Assembly: GCA_037890055.1 (NCBI GenBank)
Contig: JBBKBD010000038.1
Source of the DNA: Mediannikoviicoccus sp037890055
GTDB taxonomy: Bacteria; Bacillota; Clostridia; Tissierellales; Peptoniphilaceae
Direction: 5' to 3' (one strand)
DNA: 5,924 nucleotides
Part shown: in pieces, positions 1 through 5,662 of the stretch
How positions within the stretch are numbered: the stretch's first letter is position 1
Layout of the letters: the number at the start of each line of letters is the position of its first letter
Made by a program: the position numbers and the translations under genes
The notes under the pieces: model-generated
Databases searched by the model: none
What the model saw: the letters and a program-made list of their open reading frames with translations, nothing else
Told to the model about the DNA's origin: nothing

Positions 1-42
1 TTTAAAGGCAAACATTGGAAAATGCACGTTTATGACGTGTAG
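1..42 (+). CDS. C-terminal end of an unidentified upstream gene (partial)
   Basis: Frame 1 reads FKGKHWKMHVYDV and stops at TAG (40-42). It is the best candidate for the end of the gene served by the terminator 38 bases downstream. Frame 3 stops at once, and frame 2 gives a cysteine-rich, less natural peptide ending at 47-49. Thirteen residues are too few to name a family, so no function is proposed. The gene starts outside the window. Confidence 0.4.
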   Translation, partial: FKGKHWKMHVYDV

Positions 43-79
43 TTGTTAATAATTTAATATTGTATAATTTTAAAGTCAT

Positions 80-107
80 GAGGGGTGCAGAAATGCACCT
101 CTTTTTT
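80..107 (+). terminator. Rho-independent terminator of the upstream gene
   Basis: A ten-pair stem with two G-U wobbles (80-89 with 94-103) closes on a GAAA tetraloop at 90-93, and the T run extends to 107. It points in the + direction. It separates the partial upstream gene from the promoter that starts at 155. Confidence 0.88.
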
Positions 108-154
108 GTGTGTCTAAAAAAATAAAAAAAATAAGAAAAAAATCATTAAAATGC

Positions 155-183
155 TTGATATATTATAACACCTGTGTTATAAT
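155..183 (+). promoter_or_regulatory. Near-consensus sigma-A promoter of the small-gene cassette
   Basis: TTGATA (155-160) and a perfect TATAAT (178-183) are separated by exactly 17 bases. Transcription should begin near 189-191. This is the strongest promoter by eye in the window. It drives the two small genes at 237-374 and about 473-667, with no competing promoter seen between them. Confidence 0.88.
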
Positions 184-186
184 ATA
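159..186. promoter_or_regulatory. 28-bp perfect palindrome over the -10 box: probable operator
   Basis: The left arm TATATTATAACAC (159-171) and right arm GTGTTATAATATA (174-186) are exact reverse complements around a 2-base centre, CT. The palindrome covers the last bases of the -35, the whole spacer and the -10. A dimeric regulator bound here would block RNA polymerase. The core reads ATAACAC-CT-GTGTTAT. It lies almost entirely upstream of the predicted transcript start, so it is more likely a DNA site than an RNA hairpin. No repressor gene is adjacent, and the cognate regulator is unknown. Confidence 0.75.
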
Positions 187-192
187 ATTACA

Positions 193-209
193 GTAAGGGA
201 ATACCTTAC
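193..209 (+). promoter_or_regulatory. 5'-leader stem-loop of the small-gene mRNA
   Basis: GTAAGG (193-198) pairs with CCTTAC (204-209) around the loop GAATA. It begins within a few bases of the predicted transcript start, so the mRNA would carry a hairpin at or near its 5' end. Such hairpins often protect mRNA from 5'-dependent decay, but that role is inferred here. Confidence 0.55.
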
Positions 210-236
210 GAGTTAAGAGTAGGAGGAAGGAGAAAA

Positions 237-374
237 ATGGAAGATAAGGAAATGACTAATCAACAATTCGATTCACTAATTGAAATGATAGCTAAGATAG
301 TGGAAAAATCAGAATCAGTAGAAGAAGCGGCAAAAGAAATAAGAAATTTAAAAACACAAAAGCCTACTGAATAA
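237..374 (+). CDS. 45-residue small acidic helical protein, function unknown
   Basis: The ATG at 237 opens a 45-codon frame ending at TAA (372-374). A strong AGGAGG (221-226) sits 10 bases upstream, and a second AAGGAG (227-232) sits 4 bases upstream. The protein starts MEDKEMTNQQFDSLIEMIAK and continues with VEKSESVEEAAKEIRNLK. An acidic start is followed by two probable amphipathic helices (about 8-24 and 27-39) and a short polar tail, with no signal peptide, membrane segment or cysteine. An internal ATG (codon 6) would give a 40-residue form. It is the first gene behind the palindrome promoter and is followed by another small gene about 95 bases on. The style resembles small proteins of phages and integrative elements, but this is an impression only. 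The promoter, Shine-Dalgarno and clean coding pattern make it a probable real gene. Confidence 0.72.
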   Translation: MEDKEMTNQQFDSLIEMIAKIVEKSESVEEAAKEIRNLKTQKPTE

Positions 375-400
375 TCAGCAGGCAAAAGAAATAAAGATTT

Positions 401-427
401 GGGAGACCTACTCCTCCCTTTTCTTTA
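401..427 (+). terminator. Weak hairpin plus C/T-rich tract between the two small genes: possible attenuator
   Basis: GGGAG (401-405) can pair with CTCCC (414-418), and a T-rich tail (419-425, one C) follows. An alternative shorter-loop pairing is GGAG (402-405) with CTCC (411-414). The stem is only five pairs, so partial termination is more plausible than complete termination. The tract CTCCTCCCTTTTCTTT also resembles the 3' tail of 16S rRNA and could pair with Shine-Dalgarno sequences. Confidence 0.35.
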
Positions 428-472
428 AATTAAGTATATCAGTGAGTAGGAAAAAAGACAAGGGGCGATGTG

Positions 473-667
473 GTGGAAAACAAAACTTCTGAAGCTCAAA
501 TAAAAGCCAGCAGAAAATGGGAAAAGAAAAACCCAGAAAAAACCAGATACCAAAGGTATAAAAGTACTGCGAGAACTTTTGCAAGGAAATATGCTAAAAG
601 TGATGAAGATATTAAAGAGATCTTAGAAATTTATAGGCGTGAAAATAAAAATCATAAATCGATATGA
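473..667 (+). CDS. 64-residue small, strongly basic protein, function unknown
   Basis: Two adjacent GTG codons (470 and 473) open this frame, which ends at TGA (665-667). AAGGGG (460-465) lies 4 bases from the first and 7 from the second, so 473 is preferred. Starting at 470 adds one residue. The N-terminal half is rich in K and R (SEAQIKASRKWEKKNPEK, then RYQRYKSTARTFARKYA). The C-terminal third is a mixed-charge helix (DEDIKEILEIYRREN). That layout suits a small nucleic-acid-binding protein, such as an RNA- or DNA-associated helical protein, but no catalytic or helix-turn-helix motif is evident. It has no membrane segment. It is probably co-transcribed with the gene at 237 from the promoter at 155, and a strong terminator follows. 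Charged small proteins like this are common in phages and mobile elements; that link is inference. Confidence 0.75.
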   Translation: MENKTSEAQIKASRKWEKKNPEKTRYQRYKSTARTFARKYAKSDEDIKEILEIYRRENKNHKSI

Positions 668-690
668 TGTAACTGTGTGAACATAAATAT

Positions 691-715
691 AGAGGGGATA
701 AAACCCCTCTTTTTA
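691..715 (+). terminator. Rho-independent terminator of the small-gene cassette
   Basis: AGAGGGG (691-697) pairs perfectly with CCCCTCT (704-710) around the loop ATAAAA, and TTTTATTT follows. It lies 24 bases after the stop of the basic small gene and closes the transcription unit that starts near 190. It isolates the unit from typA. Confidence 0.93.
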
Positions 716-743
716 TTTAATATCATTTACCTTATAACTTTTC

Positions 744-768
744 TTTTGCCGTCACAAAAACGGCAGAA
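744..768. repeat. Isolated hairpin in the typA upstream region
   Basis: TGCCGT (747-752) pairs with ACGGCA (760-765) around the loop CACAAAA, and the stem extends outward by three more pairs including a G-T. No T tract follows on either strand, so it is not a standard terminator. It lies more than 100 bases upstream of the typA promoter, so it is not in the typA leader. Function is unknown. Confidence 0.5.
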
Positions 769-875
769 ATAAATCAGATTTGTGTATATTTTGCTTGATT
801 TTTCATTTTATGATAATTTTATTAAAAGCCTTGAAACGTTGTTTCTATGAGGTTTTGTTAGTTTTGGGGTAGTTT

Positions 876-906
876 TTGAGAAACCCGTTAAGTTTTATGG
901 TATAAT
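876..906 (+). promoter_or_regulatory. Probable typA promoter with extended -10
   Basis: TG (898-899), one base, then TATAAT (901-906) forms an extended -10. The nearest -35 candidate is TTGAGA (876-881) at a long 19-base spacing, so recognition probably leans on the extended -10. The predicted start near 913 gives a very short leader before the AAGGAAG Shine-Dalgarno (920-926). Confidence 0.7.
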
Positions 907-934
907 TTCAAAGGTAAAGTAAGGAAGTGTTTTA

Positions 935-2761
935 ATGGCAAATAAAAAAAATATTAGAAATGTTGCAATCATAGCCCATGTTGATCATGGCAAGACAACA
1001 TTAGTAGACGGATTATTGAAAGCCGGTGGTGTGTTTAGAGAAAACCAAGCTGTTCAAGACAGAGTTATGGACAGTAACGACATCGAAAAGGAAAGAGGTA
1101 TAACAATACTTTCTAAAAACACCGCCGTAGACTATAAGGATTACAAGATAAATATTATCGACACCCCAGGTCACGCAGACTTTGGTGGCGAAGTGGAACG
1201 TGTGCTTAGCATGGCAGACGGAGTTGTTCTTGTTGTAGATGCATTTGAAGGACCAATGCCACAAACTAAGTTTGTATTGAAAAAAGCATTCGAATTAAAC
1301 CTACCTGCAATAGTGTGCATCAACAAAATTGACAGACCGGAAGCAAGGCCGGAAGAAGTTGTAGATGAAATCTTAGACCTATTTCTCCAACTTGACGCAG
1401 GAGAAGAATACCTTGAATCACCAATTGTATATGCTTCAGCAAGACAGGGCTTTGCATGTGAGGACTACAACAATCCATCAGATGACATGTCCTATCTTCT
1501 TGATAAGATTATTGAGTACGTTCCAGAACCAAAGGGCGATGTGGAAGAATCATTTAGACTTTTAATTTCCACCAGCGACTACAACGACTACGTTGGTAGA
1601 ATCGGTATTGGAAAGATTGACTCAGGAACAATTAAAGTAAATGACAGAGTTCATATTTTGAACTATTACAACAAGTCGGTTGATAAAAAAGTTACCATAA
1701 CAAAGATATATGAGTTTCAAGGACTAAACAGAGTAGAAGTACAGTCTTCAACAGCGGGAAATATAATTGCCGTTACAGGAGTTGAAGGCATAAACATCGG
1801 AGACACCATCTGTGACCTTGAACACGAAGACCCAATACCATTTACAAAAATTTCAGAACCAACCCTTGCAATGAACTTCTTAGTAAACGACAGTCCATTT
1901 GCAGGTCGTGAAGGAAAATATGTAACCAGTAGACAAATCAGAAATAGACTTTTCAAAGAACTAGAAACTGACGTTAGTTTAAGAGTTGAAGAAACCGACT
2001 CCACCGACGCCTTTAGAGTAAGCGGTAGAGGAGAACTTCATCTATCAGTATTAATAGAAAACCTAAGAAGAGAAGATTACGAGTTTCAAGTTTCAAAACC
2101 ACAGGTACTATATAAAGAAGAAGATGGAGTTACCCTAGAGCCAATCGAAAGAGTGACCATAGACGTAGACGAAGTATATGTAGGCGCCATAATAGAAAAA
2201 CTTGGAATGAGAAAGGGAGAACTAATCGACATGAAGCCATCAAAAGGTGGCTACACAAGACTAGTTTTCGACATACCAACAAGAGGTCTAATAGGATATA
2301 GACAAGAATTTATATCCACCACAAAGGGTACAGGAGTAATCAACTCCGAACTTAAAGAGTACGCAAAGAAAAAAGGCGACATACCAGGTCGTCCAACCGG
2401 TTCTCTAATATGCTTTGAAACAGGAGTGACATCTGCCTATGGACTAAACGCGGCACAAGAAAGAGGAGTGCTATTTGTAAAACCAGGGGAAGATGTTTAT
2501 GAGGGAATGGTCGTAGGAGAAAATCCAAAGGGACTAGACATCGAAGTCAATGTATGCAAGAGAAAGCAACAGACAAATATAAGGTCTTCAGCAGCAGACG
2601 AAGCCCTAAGACTTTCACCACCAAGAATACTAAGCCTTGAAGAGCTACTAGAATTTATCGAAGAAGATGAACTAATAGAAGTAACACCTAAGAGCCTTAG
2701 AATAAGAAAGAAGATATTAAACTCTGAACTAAGATACAAATCAAAAAAGAATAAAAACTAA
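935..2761 (+). CDS. typA: Translational GTPase TypA/BipA
   Basis: TypA/BipA is a ribosome-binding GTPase of the EF-G/LepA class, involved in ribosome assembly and in adaptation to cold and other stress. The 608 residues match the family's usual full length of about 605-615. The GTPase signatures are complete: G1 AHVDHGKT (14-21), the switch I RGIT (54-57), G3 DTPGH (76-80), G4 NKID (130-133) and G5 SAR (168-170). A beta-barrel domain (about 200-295) and an EF-G-like domain III follow, the latter with SGRGELHLS near 363. EF-G domain-V-like sequence follows, with TRGLIGYRQEF near 449. The C-terminal BipA-specific domain ends in a lysine-rich tail. The ATG at 935 is set by AAGGAAG eight bases upstream and by the standard MANKKNIRN start. 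It has its own promoter. No convincing terminator follows, so some read-through into fhs is possible. Nothing is truncated or missing. Confidence 0.98.
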   Translation: MANKKNIRNVAIIAHVDHGKTTLVDGLLKAGGVFRENQAVQDRVMDSNDIEKERGITILSKNTAVDYKDYKINIIDTPGHADFGGEVERVLSMADGVVLVVDAFEGPMPQTKFVLKKAFELNLPAIVCINKIDRPEARPEEVVDEILDLFLQLDAGEEYLESPIVYASARQGFACEDYNNPSDDMSYLLDKIIEYVPEPKGDVEESFRLLISTSDYNDYVGRIGIGKIDSGTIKVNDRVHILNYYNKSVDKKVTITKIYEFQGLNRVEVQSSTAGNIIAVTGVEGINIGDTICDLEHEDPIPFTKISEPTLAMNFLVNDSPFAGREGKYVTSRQIRNRLFKELETDVSLRVEETDSTDAFRVSGRGELHLSVLIENLRREDYEFQVSKPQVLYKEEDGVTLEPIERVTIDVDEVYVGAIIEKLGMRKGELIDMKPSKGGYTRLVFDIPTRGLIGYRQEFISTTKGTGVINSELKEYAKKKGDIPGRPTGSLICFETGVTSAYGLNAAQERGVLFVKPGEDVYEGMVVGENPKGLDIEVNVCKRKQQTNIRSSAADEALRLSPPRILSLEELLEFIEEDELIEVTPKSLRIRKKILNSELRYKSKKNKN

Positions 2762-2769
2762 TACATTAC

Positions 2770-2798
2770 TTTATTAAATTCGCTTTTTCAAGTATAAT
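2770..2798 (+). promoter_or_regulatory. Probable fhs promoter
   Basis: A perfect TATAAT (2793-2798) is preceded at 17 bases by a poor -35, TTTATT (2770-2775). It lies only about 30 bases past the typA stop. Transcription from here would start near 2805 and give a leader of roughly 150 bases before fhs. The weak -35 leaves room for an activator or for supply by typA read-through. Confidence 0.55.
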
Positions 2799-2831
2799 AA
2801 GTATGTAGATATTAAACCTATTTTTTTAACG

Positions 2832-2885
2832 AATTAAAGTATAAGACTTTAATTTATAACCTGATTAAAGTATTTTTAATCGGGT
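2832..2885 (+). promoter_or_regulatory. Tandem hairpins in the fhs leader with alternative pairings
   Basis: Hairpin 1 is AATTAAAGT (2832-2840) with ACTTTAATT (2846-2854), a perfect nine-pair stem with a 5-base loop. Hairpin 2 is ACCTGATTAAA (2859-2869) with TTTAATCGGGT (2875-2885), eleven pairs with one G-U. ATTAAAGTAT occurs at both 2833-2842 and 2864-2873, so the ACTTTAAT segment (2846-2853) can pair with either copy. Pairing with the second copy breaks both hairpins. That architecture is compatible with a regulatory switch. I do not see the conserved elements of tetrahydrofolate or ZTP riboswitches. Confidence 0.5.
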
Positions 2886-2900
2886 AAATAGATAGAGGAT

Positions 2901-2926
2901 AACTTAGTATTAATTACTAAAGTTTT
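2901..2926 (+). promoter_or_regulatory. Third A/U-rich hairpin just upstream of the fhs ribosome-binding site
   Basis: TTAGTA (2904-2909) pairs with TACTAA (2915-2920) around a 5-base loop. After one bulged A, AAC (2901-2903) pairs with GTT (2922-2924). A short T run (2923-2926) ends it. It is too A/T-rich and its tail too short for a strong terminator, but it ends 14 bases before the Shine-Dalgarno and could influence fhs translation or weak attenuation. Confidence 0.35.
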
Positions 2927-2939
2927 AACTACAAATATT

Positions 2940-2945
2940 AGGAGG
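2940..2945 (+). promoter_or_regulatory. Shine-Dalgarno that decides the fhs start
   Basis: AGGAGG ends 2 bases before the upstream in-frame ATG (2948) and 11 bases before the ATG at 2957. A 2-base gap is too short for initiation, and family members typically begin MKTD/MKSD. The start at 2957 is therefore chosen. Confidence 0.75.
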
Positions 2946-2956
2946 TTATGTATCAA

Positions 2957-4625
<1,669 letters not shown>

Positions 4626-4627
<2 letters not shown>

Positions 4628-4631
4628 GGAG
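4626..4631 (+). promoter_or_regulatory. Shine-Dalgarno overlapping the fhs stop codon
   Basis: AAGGAG uses the last two bases of the fhs TAA and lies 7 bases before the TTG at 4639. It supports the TTG start and suggests that ribosomes finishing fhs could hand over to the next gene. Confidence 0.8.
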
Positions 4632-4638
4632 TGATATT

Positions 4639-4959
4639 TTGAGTAGCGAGTCTAGGCTAAAGAGCAAACAATTAGATGATTTCTTTGATGCAGTAATGAT
4701 GCTAAAAAGTAGAGATGACTGTTACAAGTTCTTTGAAGACGTATGTACAGTAAGAGAGCTTCATTCAATAACACAAAGATTAGAAGTTGCAAAACTTTTA
4801 AAAATCAGAAAAACCTATAACGAAATAGAAAAAGAGACGGGAGCTTCAACAGCTACAATTAGTAGAGTAAATAGAAGTCTTAACTATGGAGCAGAAGGCT
4901 ATGAACTTGTTCTAGACGAGCTTATAAAAAGAGACTTAGAAGCAAAACGAAAGAAATAA
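4639..4959 (+). CDS. yerC: TrpR-like DNA-binding protein, YerC/YecD family
   Basis: The 106-residue protein matches the size and pattern of the YerC/YecD group of TrpR-superfamily proteins: small, all-helical and predicted to bind DNA as dimers. The N-terminal helices (about 8-35) are followed by the typical stretch VRELHSITQRLEVAKLL (38-54). The helix-turn-helix is about 59-80 (TYNEIEKETGASTATISRVN, then RSL), and a charged C-terminal helix ends in KRKK. The start is TTG, supported by AAGGAG 7 bases upstream; no nearer ATG or GTG precedes the conserved region. The gap after fhs is 11 bases, and a terminator follows 2 bases after the stop. The targets of this family are poorly known. Tryptophan binding should not be assumed. 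Context suggests co-expression with fhs, not proven regulation of it. Confidence 0.93.
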   Translation: MSSESRLKSKQLDDFFDAVMMLKSRDDCYKFFEDVCTVRELHSITQRLEVAKLLKIRKTYNEIEKETGASTATISRVNRSLNYGAEGYELVLDELIKRDLEAKRKK

Positions 4960-4961
4960 AG

Positions 4962-4987
4962 AAAGAACCCATATGGGTTCTTTTTTT
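4962..4987 (+). terminator. Rho-independent terminator of the fhs-yerC unit
   Basis: AAAGAACCC (4962-4970) pairs perfectly with GGGTTCTTT (4975-4983) around the loop ATAT, and the T run extends to 4987. It starts two bases after the yerC-like stop codon. The opposite strand has a T-rich tail too (TTTCTTTATTT), so it may also stop transcripts entering from the repeat zone. Confidence 0.95.
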
Positions 4988-4994
4988 GTCCACC

Positions 4995-5029
4995 CTGTCA
5001 TTCTGAGCGAGCGTAGCGAGTCGAAGAAT
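4995..5029. repeat. Left arm of the inverted repeat pair
   Basis: CTGTCATTCTGAGCG (4995-5009), then the 10-base spacer AGCGTAGCGA, then GTCGAAGAAT (5020-5029). Both outer blocks recur inverted at the right end. The spacer contains repeated GCGA/GCGT words. Confidence 0.8.
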
Positions 5030-5030
5030 C

Positions 5031-5059
5031 TCAGATACTTTTTGAAAAAAAGTATCTGA
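5031..5059. repeat. 13-pair perfect hairpin
   Basis: TCAGATACTTTTT (5031-5043) pairs with AAAAAGTATCTGA (5047-5059) around the loop GAA. No T run follows on the + strand. On the minus strand the hairpin is followed by GATTCTTCGAC, so it is not a clear terminator either way. Confidence 0.8.
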
Positions 5060-5084
5060 AAAATTCAAACTAAAAATTTTTGTT

Positions 5085-5105
5085 TTGTAGGGTTATACCC
5101 TACAA
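5085..5105. repeat. Hairpin with GTAGGGTTAT core
   Basis: TTGTAGGGT (5085-5093) pairs with ACCCTACAA (5097-5105) around TAT, and CTTTTTC follows. A shorter relative, GTAGG-GTTAT-CCTAC, occurs at 5698-5712 in the second repeat zone. Confidence 0.75.
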
Positions 5106-5138
5106 CTTTTTCATTTCAAATCCACTTTCTCTTTTAAC

Positions 5139-5190
5139 CAAGGGGAGAACTAAGAAACCTTTTCGTATGGTTTCTAACGTTCTCCCCTTG
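5139..5190. repeat. Long two-part hairpin
   Basis: CAAGGGGAGAAC (5139-5150) pairs perfectly with GTTCTCCCCTTG (5179-5190). Inside it, AGAAACC (5153-5159) pairs with GGTTTCT (5169-5175). AAATCCACT lies on both sides, at 5118-5126 and 5191-5199, as a 9-base direct repeat. The arms resemble the CAAGGGGGAAAA stem at 5617-5662. Confidence 0.8.
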
Positions 5191-5219
5191 AAATCCACTC
5201 TTCCTTACCTTCCAAACGA

Positions 5220-5240
5220 TTCAGGACTGGCTGTCCTGAA
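5220..5240. repeat. Eight-pair hairpin
   Basis: TTCAGGAC (5220-5227) pairs with GTCCTGAA (5233-5240) around the loop TGGCT. It is one of the perfect short palindromes packed in the 4995-5492 element. Confidence 0.75.
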
Positions 5241-5259
5241 AACCTGCTTAGAAAGAAGA

Positions 5260-5281
5260 AGAAAATCTTGTTGGATTTTCT
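5260..5281. repeat. Eight-pair A/T-rich hairpin
   Basis: AGAAAATC (5260-5267) pairs with GATTTTCT (5274-5281) around TTGTTG. About 65 bases of T-rich sequence without clear pairing follow (5282-5347). Confidence 0.65.
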
Positions 5282-5347
5282 ACTGTTTTTATATTGTGTT
5301 TTGTAGTTTTTCATTTTCTAGCTTATTATTTCTAATATCTACTTCAT

Positions 5348-5386
5348 TGTCAGAGGTCGCCTTCTGACACTTTTCTTCAAAAAGTG
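5348..5386. repeat. Two overlapping hairpins
   Basis: TGTCAGA (5348-5354) pairs with TCTGACA (5363-5369), extended inward by a G-T and a G-C pair to the loop TCGC. CACTTTT (5368-5374) pairs with AAAAGTG (5380-5386) around CTTCA. The two share bases 5368-5369, so their full forms compete slightly. Confidence 0.7.
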
Positions 5387-5401
5387 AAACGAGATCGACA
5401 T

Positions 5402-5439
5402 TTGACCTACGACGAAGACTTCGTCTTCTGTTAGGTCAA
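5402..5439. repeat. Nested hairpin with GACGAAG core
   Basis: TTGACCTA (5402-5409) pairs with TAGGTCAA (5432-5439). Inside it, GACGAA (5411-5416) pairs with TTCGTC (5420-5425). The palindrome AAGAATTCTT overlaps the 3' end (5438-5447). Confidence 0.75.
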
Positions 5440-5441
5440 GA

Positions 5442-5492
5442 ATTCTTCGACTACAATTTTTACTTCGTAAAAATTTCCGCTCAGAATGACAG
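5442..5492. repeat. Right arm of the inverted repeat pair, with a hairpin spacer
   Basis: ATTCTTCGAC (5442-5451) and CGCTCAGAATGACAG (5478-5492) are the exact reverse complements of the two blocks of the left arm. The spacer between them is 26 bases instead of 10. It contains a perfect nine-pair hairpin, AATTTTTAC (5455-5463) with GTAAAAATT (5467-5475). Confidence 0.8.
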
Positions 5493-5515
5493 TACGATGG
5501 AAGAAATTCCCAATA

Positions 5516-5630
5516 AATGTGCCGAAGGCACAAACAGGAAAGCCTTAGCTTTCCTACCACTTTACAAAAGGGGACTTGGGGATGTCCCCAAGTCGTTGGG
5601 AGGTAAAGGGGGTTTTCAAGGGGGAAAAGG
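5516..5630. repeat. Palindrome-rich direct repeat, copy 1
   Basis: Bases 5516-5611 align without gaps to 5798-5893 with only two mismatches (5574 A/T and 5584 G/A). After a one-base difference in a G run, the similarity continues through CAAGGGGGAAAAGG. Hairpins in order are GTGCC-GAA-GGCAC (5519-5531), AGGAAAGC-CTTA-GCTTTCCT (5536-5555), and ACTTGGGGA/TCCCCAAGT (5574-5593). The last is enclosed by CTTTAC (5560-5565) with GTAAAG (5603-5608). No gene is supported here; short frames on both strands run through the repeat. Confidence 0.88.
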
Positions 5631-5662
5631 CCCGATAGAAAGCAGTTCCTTTTTCCCCCTTG
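5617..5662. repeat. Hairpin closing copy 1
   Basis: CAAGGGGGAAAA (5617-5628) pairs with TTTTCCCCCTTG (5651-5662). GG (5629-5630) then pairs with CC (5648-5649) past one bulged T, leaving a loop of 17 bases. GGTGGAATAA follows. The left arm is shared with copy 2; the right arm of copy 2 would lie beyond the window. Confidence 0.8.

Larger units (their letters stand above)
4995..5492. mobile_element. 498-bp non-coding element bounded by perfect 15-bp inverted repeats
   Basis: CTGTCATTCTGAGCG (4995-5009) recurs as its exact reverse complement at 5478-5492. Between them are at least nine hairpins and no credible gene, because the frames across it run through the palindromes. This fits a MITE-like element or two dispersed repeats in inverted orientation around repeat filler. 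No target-site duplication is visible (CCACC before, TACGA after), so transposition is not shown. The terminal motif is of the kind found as many copies in some anaerobic Firmicute genomes (recalled, not searched). It begins 8 bases after the terminator of the yerC-like gene. Confidence 0.6.

Noticed and set aside
40..75. TATAAT at 63-68 as a promoter
   Set aside because: The best -35 (TTGTTA, 43-48) is only 14 bases away, and transcription would run straight into the terminator at 80-107.
468..503. ATG overlapping the start of the basic small gene in another frame
   Set aside because: It yields an 11-residue peptide that stops at once. The AAGGGG site is better used by the GTG at 473.
2805..2940. 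Known tetrahydrofolate or ZTP riboswitch in the fhs leader
   Set aside because: The G/C-rich conserved cores of those classes, including the CCGGG-type ZTP motif, are not found; the leader is nearly all A/T stems.
2948..2956. Upstream ATG giving fhs an MYQ extension
   Set aside because: It is only 2 bases from the AGGAGG, and family members normally start at the MKTD position, so 2957 was preferred.
5080..5367. 95-codon open frame on the + strand
   Set aside because: It lies wholly in the hairpin-packed element, has no Shine-Dalgarno, and its hydrophobic tail comes from T-rich spacer DNA.
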